Shown piece after piece: positions 28,152 to 41,110 of a DNA stretch of 64,000 nt. Position 1 is the first letter of the stretch; each line of letters begins with the position of its first letter. A program made the translations under genes and the position numbers. The stretch spans positions 43,966 to 107,965 of the forward strand of contig NZ_FNJU01000010.1 of NCBI RefSeq assembly GCF_900104555.1. Direction: 5' to 3'. The notes beneath the pieces were generated by a model, which was not told the origin of the DNA, made no database searches, and worked only from the letters and a program-made list of their open reading frames with translations. This DNA comes from Litchfieldia salsa (lineage in GTDB: Bacteria > Bacillota > Bacilli > Bacillales > Bacillaceae_L).

Positions 28152-28187
28152 AAAGGGGTTAGACAGCAAATGTTGTCTAACCCCTTT
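28152..28187 (-). terminator. Terminator of secG
   Basis: 14-bp stem AAAGGGGTTAGACA/TGTCTAACCCCTTT followed by a T-rich tail on the minus strand. Confidence 0.9.
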
Positions 28188-28198
28188 CATTTTATGGA

Positions 28199-28432
28199 TT
28201 ATATTCCAGTATAAGCAATCGCGATCGTTAAGACAAAGAATAAGACTGCCAATACGATTGTAGCTTTTTGTAATACTGCATCCAAACCACGTGCTTTTTG
28301 CTTTCCAAACAATGTTTCTGCTCCACCAGAAATGGCACCAGAAAGACCGGCACTCTTTCCTGATTGTAAAAGAACAACCACAATTAAACCGATACAAACG
28401 ATAACTAATAAAGTAATAAGTAGTGCATGCAT
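28199..28432 (-). CDS. secG: Preprotein translocase subunit SecG
   Basis: 77 aa from the ATG at 28432 (AGGAGG 8 nt upstream). Two transmembrane helices (residues 1-21, [20 protein letters not shown]; and 53-74, [17 protein letters not shown]) flank the conserved loop [26 protein letters not shown]. It is the accessory subunit of the SecYEG channel. Monocistronic with its own terminator, upstream of est-rnr as in related genomes. Confidence 0.96.
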   Translation of the reverse strand: MHALLITLLVIVCIGLIVVVLLQSGKSAGLSGAISGGAETLFGKQKARGLDAVLQKATIVLAVLFFVLTIAIAYTGI

Positions 28433-28606
28433 GTAAAACACCTCCTGATAAAAACGCAAATTACGTTATCTTAAATGTACCATAAAAGGGATGCTTGGAC
28501 AATAGGAGAAAGCGTTTTTAAGTGGATGTGATGTTATTCTTTTCCATCGTATTGGGTACCTTCTAAGAACATACTAACAAGGAGAAAATAAAAAGGAGCA
28601 TTTAAA

Positions 28607-28738
28607 ATGATTAATGAAAATTATGATGCATTATTAAGAGCCTCAAAGGATCATGAAACAACCTATTTAGGTGATCATACATCAAAAAATCAGACTAAAT
28701 TGGGGAAACAGAATGAAAAAGGAAAGAAACAGAAATAA
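28607..28738 (+). CDS. Small hydrophilic protein, 43 aa
   Basis: ATG preceded by AAAAGGAG at a proper distance. The peptide starts MINENYDALLRASKDHETTY and ends in a Lys/Gln-rich tail. No signal or membrane segment. Codon choice and RBS support real translation. I do not recognise a family; small basic hydrophilic proteins of this size in Bacillus include spore proteins, but no SASP motif is present. Confidence 0.55.
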   Translation: MINENYDALLRASKDHETTYLGDHTSKNQTKLGKQNEKGKKQK

Positions 28739-28842
28739 ATGGTCAAGAAGTGTGCCTAGATGGTACACTTTTTTGTATTTCCAACAAGAAGTACATAGAT
28801 GGATGGAGTTTCAAGCTAGCACTATCTATAATTCAAAAGTTT

Positions 28843-28947
28843 ATCCGCTACTTTTTGTCGAATATCCGTCACTTTCCTAATTTTATCTGCCACATTGGCA
28901 CTTTTATCCGCTACTTTGAGCCATTTATCGATTTTTCGACAAAACCA
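28843..28947. repeat. Tandem array of five degenerate 21-bp units
   Basis: ATCCGCTACTTT-like cores start at 28843, 28864, 28885, 28906 and 28927, exactly 21 bp apart. Read on the minus strand the units would encode a heptad of the form VADKxxx, but no start codon and RBS are seen. Lies between the small gene at 28.6 kb and the eno terminator; nothing else found in 28739-28955. Confidence 0.75.
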
Positions 28948-28960
28948 CCAAATCAAAAAA

Positions 28961-28989
28961 AAAACAGCAGGACCAAGTCCTGCTGTTTT
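28961..28989 (-). terminator. Terminator of the glycolytic operon, after eno
   Basis: 13-bp perfect stem AAAACAGCAGGAC/GTCCTGCTGTTTT with a 3-nt loop and a T-run on the minus strand. Confidence 0.93.
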
Positions 28990-29002
28990 TCCAATTAAGG
29001 TA

Positions 29003-30313
<1,311 letters not shown>

Positions 30314-30427
30314 TTACCTATATGGTCATATTTTTGAAATTCTTAAGTACTCATCAATTATCAACTAAGATCATTAATGAATCAATCAAATTATTACTTG
30401 TTTACATTTCTTTAATAATAACAGTTT

Positions 30428-32777
<2,350 letters not shown>

Positions 32778-32804
32778 CTAGTATTCTACCCACCCTGACC
32801 ATTA

Positions 32805-33989
32805 TTACTTATCGTTTAAAGCTACAACTCCAGGTAATTCCTTACCTTCCATAAATTCAAGTGAAGCTCCACCGCCAGTAGAGATATGGCTCATTTGATC
32901 AGCCATTCCGAACTTTTCAACCGCAGCTGCTGAGTCTCCTCCACCAATAACTGAGTATGTATCTTTTGCATCTGCTAATGCTTGACCAACTGCTTTTGTT
33001 CCGTTAGAGAATGCATCAAGTTCGAATACACCCATTGGTCCATTCCAAATAACAAGTTTAGAGCTCTTAATTGCATCTCTATAAATTTCTCTTGTTTTTG
33101 GTCCGATATCAAGTCCTTCCCAATCACTTGGAATTTCATTGATTGCCACTTCTTTAATATTAGCATCGTTTGAGAAGTCATCTGCAACAACTATATCAAC
33201 AGGCATTAAGAAGTTAACTCCATTTTTCTTTGCTTTTTCCATAAATTCTTTAGCAAGATCAATCTTATCTTCTTCTAGTAAAGACTTTCCTACTTCATGG
33301 CCTTGAGCTTTTATAAATGTATAAGCAAGACCTCCACCGATGATTAAGTTATCAACTTTATCAAGTAGGTTATCAATAACACCAATCTTATCTTTAACTT
33401 TTGCTCCACCAATAATTGCTGTGAAAGGACGTTCAGGGTTAGATAATGCTTTTCCAAGTACTTCTAACTCTTTCTCCATCAAGAATCCAGCAACTGCAGG
33501 AATATGTTTTGCAATTCCTTCTGTAGAAGCATGTGCACGGTGAGCAGCACCGAATGCGTCATTTACATACACATCTGCAAGTTCAGCAAAATTCTTCGCT
33601 AGTTCTGCATCATTCTTTTCTTCACCAGCATAGAAACGAACGTTTTCAAGAAGTAATACTCCACCTTCAGGAAGACTCGCGATTGCTTGCTTTACTTCTG
33701 GACCAAATGCCTCATCTGTTTTTGCAACTTCTTTTCCAAGATGTTCCCCAAGACGCTTAGCAACAGGAGTTAATCTTAACTCTTCTACTACTTGACCTTT
33801 TGGACGACCAAGATGACTTGCAAGAACAACCTTTGCACCTTGTTCACTTAAATATTGAATCGTTGGAAGTGCAGCACGGATACGTGTGTCGTCAGTTACG
33901 ACACCATCCTTCATTGGTACATTGAAATCAACACGACAGAATACTGTTTTGCCTTTAACATCAATATCTCTAACAGACTTTTTATTCAT
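32805..33989 (-). CDS. pgk: Phosphoglycerate kinase
   Basis: 394 aa, normal length. N-terminal substrate motif [40 protein letters not shown], and the C-terminal nucleotide motif [13 protein letters not shown] with [15 protein letters not shown]. Makes ATP from 1,3-bisphosphoglycerate. Separated from gapA by a terminator and a family A repeat, so it may be transcribed at a lower level than gapA. Confidence 0.99.
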   Translation of the reverse strand: MNKKSVRDIDVKGKTVFCRVDFNVPMKDGVVTDDTRIRAALPTIQYLSEQGAKVVLASHLGRPKGQVVEELRLTPVAKRLGEHLGKEVAKTDEAFGPEVKQAIASLPEGGVLLLENVRFYAGEEKNDAELAKNFAELADVYVNDAFGAAHRAHASTEGIAKHIPAVAGFLMEKELEVLGKALSNPERPFTAIIGGAKVKDKIGVIDNLLDKVDNLIIGGGLAYTFIKAQGHEVGKSLLEEDKIDLAKEFMEKAKKNGVNFLMPVDIVVADDFSNDANIKEVAINEIPSDWEGLDIGPKTREIYRDAIKSSKLVIWNGPMGVFELDAFSNGTKAVGQALADAKDTYSVIGGGDSAAAVEKFGMADQMSHISTGGGASLEFMEGKELPGVVALNDK

Positions 33990-34023
33990 TCGAAAAAAGG
34001 CCTCCTTATTTGATCTAAAAGTT

Positions 34024-34143
34024 AAGAAAAGCGTAAGCGCCTTGCTCAGCCTCAGGCAGGCATAAGGCGAATCACGCAGGAAATCTTGATTTCTGAAGTG
34101 ATTTGACTTAAGACCCCGAGGGGCTAGGCGCTGGAGCTAGACA
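34024..34143. repeat. Hairpin repeat family A, copy between gapA and pgk
   Basis: Starts AAGAAAAGCG and ends GCTAGACA. Complementary arms include AGCGCC/GGCGCT and GCTCAGCCTC/GAGGGGCTAG. Aligns end to end with the insert in rnpB (13440-13563). Confidence 0.85.
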
Positions 34144-34188
34144 GTAAAACTAGGTATAAATATATCACTTCCATACCTACCATAAAAA

Positions 34189-34216
34189 GGGAAGGGGATT
34201 ACCCCTTCCCCTTTTT
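34189..34216 (-). terminator. Terminator/attenuator after gapA
   Basis: GGGAAGGGG, loop ATTA, CCCCTTCCCC with A/T-rich flanks. It could partially separate cggR-gapA from pgk downstream, as known in Bacillus. Confidence 0.8.
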
Positions 34217-34235
34217 TATCTTATTAAGCTTGTGA

Positions 34236-35255
<1,020 letters not shown>

Positions 35256-35372
35256 TTAGATTGAACCTTTAATTTTATATTAGAGGTTAACTCCTATGTC
35301 TTTAGTAATTCCCCCATAATTCGACAAGTTAAACCTATCAACTTAAGTGAATGTCCTTTTGACTATTAAAAG

Positions 35373-36392
35373 TTATCCCCGAATTAACTCTTTTGCGGCA
35401 CCTTCATCGGTAATTAGCAGTGTATCGTGTGCTTGCTTTAAGTATGCTTGAATGGCCATCGCTTTAGACGCTCCACCCGCTACTGCAATTACATGTTCAA
35501 CATTTGCTAAATCTTCTAACTGTAGACCAATTGTTTGTACTTTATGAACCACTCTACCATCTTCATTAAAGTAATAACCAAAAGCTTCTGCTACTGCATT
35601 TCCATCAATGATTTTCTTCACATCATCTGGAGCAGTTTTTCTACGCTCAGCCATTGTTATAGCGTCTCCAATCCCATGAATGACAATACTTGAAGATTTA
35701 ATTAATTCAAGAACCTCTCTTATTGATGGCTCATTGATCATCGTTTGGTAGGTTTCATTACTAACAACATCTGGTACATGTAAAAGACGGTAATTTCCCG
35801 AAGCTCTTTCAGCCATTTTTGCACAAATGGTATTTGCTTGGTTTTCTACTTGCTCACCAAGCCCACCTCTTCCTGGAACAAATAAAATCTCTTTATTCTT
35901 TGGATCAGGTGTCATCATCTCTGCGATGTCTGCTAAAGTAGTTCCACCATTAACAGCGACGATATTATTACCAGTAAGACTCGACTTTATACGTTTAACA
36001 CAAGCTCTTCCTAATTCTTTTTTTACCCATGGGAATTGATCACTATCACCAGCAACGACTATTACATCTTTAATTTGCAACTTTTCTTTCAATTCGTTTT
36101 CTAATACGTTTAAACCTGATATTTCCTTAATGATATCTTCCAGTTGATTCAATACAAATGCGCCGTCTTTTGTTATGGTCATTCCTGCTATTCCTGCATC
36201 AATGAGCTTTTGGTCTTTCAAAAATTGAACCTCAGTACGTAAAATACGTTCGCTTTGTCCAAGACTAATTGAAAGATTCCTTCTTCCGATTGGTTGCATG
36301 AGTCGTATGTATTTAAGAATTTCATAACGCTTTTGCATAACTGGGAGAATATCGGGTAATAATCTTTTTTGTACATCTACTAATGATCGCAT
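35373..36392 (-). CDS. cggR: Central glycolytic genes regulator CggR (SorC/DeoR type)
   Basis: 339 aa. N-terminal winged helix (IRLMQPIGRRNLSISLGQSERILRTEVQFLKDQKLI), then the sugar-binding domain with VAVNGGTTLADIAEM, FVPGRGGLGEQVENQAN and VAVAGGASKAMAIQAYLKQ. CggR represses the gapA operon when fructose-1,6-bisphosphate is low. Its operator is visible just upstream at 36421-36456, so it autoregulates. Confidence 0.97.
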   Translation of the reverse strand: MRSLVDVQKRLLPDILPVMQKRYEILKYIRLMQPIGRRNLSISLGQSERILRTEVQFLKDQKLIDAGIAGMTITKDGAFVLNQLEDIIKEISGLNVLENELKEKLQIKDVIVVAGDSDQFPWVKKELGRACVKRIKSSLTGNNIVAVNGGTTLADIAEMMTPDPKNKEILFVPGRGGLGEQVENQANTICAKMAERASGNYRLLHVPDVVSNETYQTMINEPSIREVLELIKSSSIVIHGIGDAITMAERRKTAPDDVKKIIDGNAVAEAFGYYFNEDGRVVHKVQTIGLQLEDLANVEHVIAVAGGASKAMAIQAYLKQAHDTLLITDEGAAKELIRG

Positions 36393-36420
36393 GTATTATT
36401 TCCCCTTTTTTACTATACGG

Positions 36421-36456
36421 GACAGTTTTTGTCCCGGTGTGACATATTATGTCCCG
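36421..36456 (-). promoter_or_regulatory. CggR operator
   Basis: Minus strand reads CGGGAC-N6-TGTC-N4-CGGGAC-N6-TGTC, which fits the known tandem CggR target exactly. It lies 28 bp upstream of the cggR start. Confidence 0.9.
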
Positions 36457-36540
36457 GCTACAGTAAAAAAAAACGCTATTCCCACGTTTTAAAAAGTATT
36501 AATCGCTTGCTACATGTTTATTCTAACAGGAGTAATTTTT

Positions 36541-36807
36541 TTATTCAACATTCTTATGCCTATTTTTTTCAAGTAAACGCTTTCTTATTACATCTTTGTG
36601 AATAATCCCATATTCTACTTCTTCCCCATCAATTTCTACTACCGGTATCATTATTTGATACTTCTCTAAGAGCACTTCATCTTTGTATATATCAACTTCC
36701 TGAATATCTAATTGAAACTCTTCCTTTAAATCTTCAAGTACTTTTTTCCCTTTTACACACAACGGACAATCCAGCTTTGAATACATAATTACCTTGATTT
36801 GACTCAT
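36541..36807 (-). CDS. Glutaredoxin-family thiol-disulfide protein
   Basis: 88 aa from the ATG at 36807; an in-frame GTG five codons upstream is possible. Thioredoxin-like fold with the redox motif CPLC near residue 14, a cis-Pro in MIPVVEIDGEE. Homologues lie next to sigL/cggR in other Bacillaceae. Partner and substrate unknown. Starts 18 nt after the rpoN stop, so it is probably cotranscribed. Confidence 0.85.
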   Translation of the reverse strand: MSQIKVIMYSKLDCPLCVKGKKVLEDLKEEFQLDIQEVDIYKDEVLLEKYQIMIPVVEIDGEEVEYGIIHKDVIRKRLLEKNRHKNVE

Positions 36808-36825
36808 ACTGTTTACTCTCACTTT

Positions 36826-38112
36826 CTAATATCTTTTTCTCTTATTTGATCCTTGTATTCCTAATTGGTCTCGATATTTCGCAATGGTTCTGCGTGATAC
36901 GACAACTTGATATTCTTGTTCTAATAGTGACACTAGCTGTTGATCTGATAATGGCTTTTGCTTATTTTCTTTTTCTATTATGTCCTTTATTAAACTCTTA
37001 AGCTGAATGGATGAAAGATCAACTGATGATTTATCGTTCACCTGATTACTAAAGAAGGATTTAATTTCAAACGTTCCATATGGAGTCTGTACGTATTTTC
37101 CTCTTGCAGCTCTACTTACCGTGGATTCATGAATACCTAACTCTACAGCAACATCACTCATCGTCAACGGTTGTATGTGCATAGGTCCCTTTATAAAAAA
37201 AGAACGCTGCTTTTTAATAATTTCTGTCATGACTTTTAAGATTGTTTGCTTTCTTTGTTCAATACTCTTTTCAATCCATAGATATTGATTATATTTCTCT
37301 TCTAAAAAAGACTTTGCTTCAGGATTTATGTCCCTTAGGTTGCTATATTGTTTATTCAAAGAAAGCTGGGTTGTATTAACAGCTAGAAGGGTAAACAAGA
37401 CCTCTCCTTTTACGACTTCAATCTTTACTTCTGGTTTTATATAGCTAGTTGTCCAGTGTTGAAATTGACTGCCTGGCCGTGGGTTTAGCTGTTGAACTAA
37501 GTCGTAAACTTTCTGAATTTCTTTCACATCTACTCTAAGAGCTGTGGATATTTCCTTCCATGATTTATTGGCAAATGGCTCAAAGTATTGGTCAATCACT
37601 TCAGTCGCTAACGGGCTAGTGTCTGGCTTCTGAAAAAGTTGAAGCAGTAAACACTCCTGTAGGTTACGTGCGCCAACTCCTACTGGATCCAATTGTTGGA
37701 TGACATCTATCGTTTTTGTAACAATCTCAATATTAATACCAAGGGATGTTGCAAGTTCTTTTTCAGATTGTAGCAAGTATCCGTTATCATCTAATGAGGC
37801 TATCACATATTTTACAGCAATCTGTTCTTGATGAGATAAATCAAAGTTCACTAACTGCATGCATAGATGATCGGACAATGACAACACATTCTTCCCTATA
37901 TAATCAATGGGTTTTTTTGAAACTCCACCAACCCTTAGGTTGCTATAAGATCGTTCCTTTAATTCCATAAGTGGATTTTCTAGTGATAATTGCTGAAGAA
38001 AATCTTGCAATTCGATAGAAGAATACTGCAATAAAGTAATGGCTTGTGTAAGCTCTTTAGTCATCGATAACTTCAAGGACTGCTTTTGGAATAACCCTGC
38101 TTTTATCTCCAA
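36826..38112 (-). CDS. sigL: RNA polymerase sigma-54 factor (SigL)
   Basis: 428 aa from TTG at 38112, with AGGGGG 7 nt upstream; an ATG-started longer frame lacks an RBS. N-terminal Gln/Leu-rich activator-contact region (LFQKQSLKLSMTKELTQAITLLQYS), core-binding region with LDPVGVGARNLQECLLLQL, HTH with SDVAVELGIHESTVSRAARGKYVQTPYG, and a C-terminal RpoN-box-like VSRRTIAKYRDQLGI. It directs transcription from -12/-24 promoters with enhancer-binding activators. Confidence 0.96.
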   Translation of the reverse strand: MEIKAGLFQKQSLKLSMTKELTQAITLLQYSSIELQDFLQQLSLENPLMELKERSYSNLRVGGVSKKPIDYIGKNVLSLSDHLCMQLVNFDLSHQEQIAVKYVIASLDDNGYLLQSEKELATSLGINIEIVTKTIDVIQQLDPVGVGARNLQECLLLQLFQKPDTSPLATEVIDQYFEPFANKSWKEISTALRVDVKEIQKVYDLVQQLNPRPGSQFQHWTTSYIKPEVKIEVVKGEVLFTLLAVNTTQLSLNKQYSNLRDINPEAKSFLEEKYNQYLWIEKSIEQRKQTILKVMTEIIKKQRSFFIKGPMHIQPLTMSDVAVELGIHESTVSRAARGKYVQTPYGTFEIKSFFSNQVNDKSSVDLSSIQLKSLIKDIIEKENKQKPLSDQQLVSLLEQEYQVVVSRRTIAKYRDQLGIQGSNKRKRY

Positions 38113-38265
38113 ACTTACGCCCCCTATCCAGATTCGCACCTTATATTTGTTCATTCACAATTAATTTTCATGTATGTTCGATCAACATTGTCTAATCCTA
38201 AAAGAAATAGATATCTTACCTTTAGAACAAGTATCTATATTTTATCATTGATAAGGGTGAATGTA

Positions 38266-38451
38266 ATGAAAAAAGAGGAGATCGTTTACGCAAATTCATT
38301 AACTGGAACAATCGGAGAACAAACTAACACTGAAGAAGCTAAAGAGGCTATGGAATTTGCGCAAGAATACACACCCATCCAACAAATGTGGGAGGTTAAC
38401 CCTGTTGATACAGATGAATATGATGGGGTTATAGGGTATAAGGAACAATAA
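38266..38451 (+). CDS. Small conserved-looking hypothetical protein, 61 aa
   Basis: ATG at 38266 after AAGGGTG. Acidic soluble protein starting MKKEEIVYANSLTGTIGEQT and containing EYTPIQQMWEVNPVD. The longer frame from 38170 lacks an RBS. It is followed immediately by a strong terminator. I recall similar short proteins in Bacillus near sigL but know no function. Confidence 0.65.
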   Translation: MKKEEIVYANSLTGTIGEQTNTEEAKEAMEFAQEYTPIQQMWEVNPVDTDEYDGVIGYKEQ

Positions 38452-38495
38452 AAAAAGCTGTCCCATCAGCTTAATGCTAAATGGGACAGCTTTTT
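38452..38495 (+). terminator. Terminator of the 61-aa protein gene
   Basis: 15-bp stem AAAAAGCTGTCCCAT/ATGGGACAGCTTTTT, beginning at the stop codon. Confidence 0.93.
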
Positions 38496-38508
38496 GGTTG
38501 TGTTATAG

Positions 38509-38580
38509 CGCCCTCGACAGGATTTGAACCCACCCTAAGAGAACCGGAATCTCTCGTGCTATCCACTACACTACGAGGGC
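38509..38580 (-). tRNA. tRNA-Arg (anticodon CCG)
   Basis: Minus strand folds as a full cloverleaf: acceptor GCCCTCG/CGAGGGC, D-arm TAGTGTAGTGGATAGCAC, anticodon stem AGAGA/TCTCT with loop TTCCGGT, T-arm GGGTTCAAATCC, discriminator G. CCA is not encoded. The same tRNA-Arg lies between sigL and clpP in B. subtilis. Confidence 0.96.
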
Positions 38581-38773
38581 ATAAAAATACCGCTTCATTA
38601 TTATATGCGATGAATAAGACAAATTGCAAGAGTAAGCATGTTTAAAATGTCGGAAGAAGGGTATCCTTATTAAAGGATTTCTAGACACAAATTTTCTTAT
38701 ACATATAAAGGGTACGACTCTTAAGCATGATTCCATTAATTCATGAATAAGATAGTTTTAACAGGAGCTTTTG

Positions 38774-38803
38774 TTTGACCTTTATTGACCTTAGTTGTAT
38801 GAT
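38774..38803 (+). promoter_or_regulatory. clpP promoter with CtsR operator
   Basis: TTTGACCTTTATTGACC (38774-38790) matches the complement of the CtsR tandem heptamer with one deviation. It covers the -35 TTGACC (38775-38780); a 17-bp spacer leads to TATGAT (38798-38803). Heat-shock repression of clpP by CtsR is expected. Confidence 0.85.
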
Positions 38804-38825
38804 AATATCAAGTAGTACATAACTT

Positions 38826-38850
38826 TTAAAGGTTGATCATCGACCTTTAA
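38826..38850 (+). promoter_or_regulatory. Perfectly paired hairpin in the clpP 5' leader
   Basis: TTAAAGGTTGAT and ATCGACCTTTAA pair over 12 positions (one G-U) around a single C, 28 nt before the start codon. As DNA it is a near-palindrome; as RNA the inner pairs must open to form a loop. Confidence 0.5.
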
Positions 38851-38878
38851 TCATTAACCCATAAAGGAGGAAATTAGA

Positions 38879-39481
38879 ATGAATTTAATTCCTACAGTCA
38901 TTGAACAAACCAATCGCGGGGAACGTGCGTATGACATTTATTCTCGTTTATTAAAAGATCGTATTATTATGTTAGGTAGCGGTATTGACGACAATGTGTC
39001 AAACTCCATTGTTTCACAGTTACTTTTCCTAGCTGCAGAAGATCCAGAGAAGGACATTTCTTTATACATCAATAGTCCTGGTGGTTCAATTACCGCTGGA
39101 ATGGCAATCTATGACACGATGAATTTTATTAAACCACAAGTATCTACTATTTGTATTGGTATGGCAGCTTCTATGGGAGCATTCCTTTTAGCTGCAGGTG
39201 AAAAAGGTAAACGTTTCTGCTTACCAAACAGTGAAGTAATGATTCATCAACCATTAGGTGGTGCTCAAGGTCAAGCAACTGAAATTGAGATTGCTGCTAA
39301 GAGAATCTTATTCCTTCGTGATAAGTTAAATAATATTTTATCTGAACGTACTGGTCAACCACTTGATGTGATTGAACGCGATACAGAACGTGATAATTTC
39401 ATGACTGCTGAACGTGCACTTGAATACGGTCTAGTAGATAAAGTAATCTCACGCAATAATGATGATACTGTAAAGAAATAA
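38879..39481 (+). CDS. clpP: ATP-dependent Clp protease proteolytic subunit
   Basis: 200 aa with AAAGGAGG upstream. Catalytic Ser98 in [13 protein letters not shown], His123 in [10 protein letters not shown], and Asp172 near RDTERDNFM. It begins at the typical [28 protein letters not shown] with a short propeptide. Forms the tetradecameric chamber fed by ClpX, ClpC or ClpE, and degrades ssrA-tagged proteins made via the tmRNA in this window. Confidence 0.99.
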   Translation: MNLIPTVIEQTNRGERAYDIYSRLLKDRIIMLGSGIDDNVSNSIVSQLLFLAAEDPEKDISLYINSPGGSITAGMAIYDTMNFIKPQVSTICIGMAASMGAFLLAAGEKGKRFCLPNSEVMIHQPLGGAQGQATEIEIAAKRILFLRDKLNNILSERTGQPLDVIERDTERDNFMTAERALEYGLVDKVISRNNDDTVKK

Positions 39482-39492
39482 ATTAAAGTAAA

Positions 39493-39523
39493 GAAGGCTA
39501 TCATTTTTGATAGCCTTTTTTTA
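39493..39523 (+). terminator. Terminator of clpP
   Basis: AAGGCTATCA, loop, TGATAGCCTT plus T7. The 31-nt sequence recurs identically at 39675-39705. Confidence 0.92.
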
Positions 39524-39553
39524 GTGTGTAGAAAAAGTAATCTATTAAAAACT

Positions 39554-39674
39554 AGGCTGATTGAAAACGCTTGAAGTCGAGGCACGTTCCCTTGTGAGGA
39601 GCAGAGTTACCATGAGGGTAATGAGCACCGATCAAGGGAGAGCAACGAAGAATGCGAGCGTTTGTCAACAGCCT
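39554..39674. repeat. Palindromic repeat element (family D) between clpP and crh
   Basis: 121 bp with imperfect inverted termini AGGCTGATTGAAAACGCT and AGCGTTTGTCAACAGCCT. The interior is also self-complementary (TTCCCTTG/CAAGGGA; TTACC/GGTAA). No coding capacity. Confidence 0.75.
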
Positions 39675-39705
39675 GAAGGCTATCATTTTTGATAGCCTTT
39701 TTTTA
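39675..39705 (-). terminator. Terminator-like hairpin at the crh 3' end, identical to the clpP terminator
   Basis: Exact 31-nt copy of 39493-39523; its last three bases are the crh stop codon. On the minus strand it lacks a long T-run (stem followed by CAGGCTG), so it is oriented for plus-strand termination. Confidence 0.6.
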
Positions 39706-39960
39706 ACCTTCTTGCCCTACAAACTTAGTTAATGCCTCTAACGCTTCTTGTTCATCATTTCCTTCAGTAATAATTGTGATGTTTGCACCAGAACTAACCG
39801 CTAAACTCATTAATCCCATAATACTTTTAGCGTTTACCTTTTTGCCATCCTTCTCGATAAATACATCTGAACTAAAGCGATTTGCTTCTTGGACAAAAAG
39901 GGCTGCGGGTCTTGCCTGTAAACCTGTTTTTAATAAAACCTCTACTTGTTTTTGTGCCAT
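39703..39960 (-). CDS. crh: Catabolite-repression HPr-like protein Crh
   Basis: 85 aa HPr fold. The active-site position is Gln15 (TGLQARPA) and not His15, so it cannot take part in PTS sugar transport. Ser46 in NAKSIMGLMSL is kept. HPr kinase (hprK, 20 kb away) phosphorylates Ser46, and Crh-P acts as a CcpA co-repressor. Downstream gene of the yvcI-rapZ-yvcK-whiA-crh cluster. Confidence 0.95.
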   Translation of the reverse strand: MAQKQVEVLLKTGLQARPAALFVQEANRFSSDVFIEKDGKKVNAKSIMGLMSLAVSSGANITIITEGNDEQEALEALTKFVGQEG

Positions 39961-40063
39961 GATTGTTCCTCCTCATTCCTTTTTCTCTTGAATAGTACTT
40001 ACATATTATAAAAAAGAATTGCTTTCGATAACTTAATTAACCATTGATGCTAGATCTTTCTGA

Positions 40064-41005
40064 TCATACTCTCTGACCCGCACGAATCTTGTCTGCAATT
40101 TCATCTATTTTACGAAGGCGGTGATTAATACCAGATTTACTAATTTGTCCTGTTGATACCATTTCCCCTAGTTCCTTTAAGGTGACGTCTTGGTATGTGA
40201 CCCGTAGTTCAGCAATCTCTCGTAATTTATCTGGTAAGATTCCTAATCCTACAGTTTCATCAATAAAACGTATATTTTCTACCTGACGGATCGCTGCACC
40301 GATTGTTTTATTTAAATTTGCAGTTTCACAGTTAACTAGACGATTCACTGAGTTTCTCATATCTCTTACAATTCGAACATCTTCAAATCGTAGCAGGGCC
40401 TGATGACCGCCAATGATATTTAAATATTCGGCTATTTTTTCAGCTTCTTTAAGATAGGTGATAAATCCTTTTTTACGTTCTAAGGTTTTACTATTTAATT
40501 CAAACGAATTCATCAATTCACATAATGATTCATTATGCTCTGTATATTGTGAAAACACTTCAAGGTGGTATGAAGAGGTTTCAGGGTTGTTGACCGACCC
40601 TCCTGCTAAAAAGGAACCTCTCAAATAGGAGCGTTTACAACATTTTTTTTGAATGAGCTCGCTTGAGATATTTTTTATGGTCGCAAATCCTTCTTCAATA
40701 ATTTTTAAATCTTCCAATATATCTTTGGCTTTTTCAACAAGCCTAACGATGTATACATTGTTTTTCTTTAACTTCATTTTTTTTCGTACTAGAAGCTCTA
40801 CACTTACCTGATAACGCTTTTTTAATAAAACATAGATTCTTCTTGCAATAGCTGCATTCTCAGTCTGGATATCAAGCACTACTTTTCGATTGGAGAATGA
40901 TAGCATGCCGTTCATCCGAATCAATGCAGCAAGCTCTGCTCTAATACAACATTCTTTACTCTCTAAATTCGTCAATTCTTTTTTCGTTTCTGATGCAAAT
41001 GACAA
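40064..41005 (-). CDS. whiA: DNA-binding protein WhiA
   Basis: 313 aa. N-terminal LAGLIDADG-type homing-endonuclease-like fold ([52 protein letters not shown]) without nuclease residues, and a C-terminal HTH ([38 protein letters not shown]). In Bacillus it affects cell division and chromosome segregation; in actinomycetes it controls sporulation genes. 105 nt separate it from yvcK. Confidence 0.96.
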   Translation of the reverse strand: MSFASETKKELTNLESKECCIRAELAALIRMNGMLSFSNRKVVLDIQTENAAIARRIYVLLKKRYQVSVELLVRKKMKLKKNNVYIVRLVEKAKDILEDLKIIEEGFATIKNISSELIQKKCCKRSYLRGSFLAGGSVNNPETSSYHLEVFSQYTEHNESLCELMNSFELNSKTLERKKGFITYLKEAEKIAEYLNIIGGHQALLRFEDVRIVRDMRNSVNRLVNCETANLNKTIGAAIRQVENIRFIDETVGLGILPDKLREIAELRVTYQDVTLKELGEMVSTGQISKSGINHRLRKIDEIADKIRAGQRV

Positions 41006-41110
41006 AACATCACCTCATTTTCCGGTAAAACAGTGATTATCACTTCATTTACTCGTTCTAGTTGAATTCCCTGTTCTCGTTGTTTGTTCAATGCTTGACG
41101 GATGTTTAGT

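Noticed and set aside
28125-28397. 90-aa minus-strand ORF overlapping secG
   Set aside because: Out-of-frame shadow of secG with unnatural composition.
28843-28947. CRISPR array
   Set aside because: Units are contiguous 21-bp degenerate repeats without spacers, and there are no cas genes.
28750-28998. 82-aa plus-strand ORF with heptad-like repeats
   Set aside because: Its periodicity comes from the 21-bp DNA array, it runs through the eno terminator, and it lacks an RBS.
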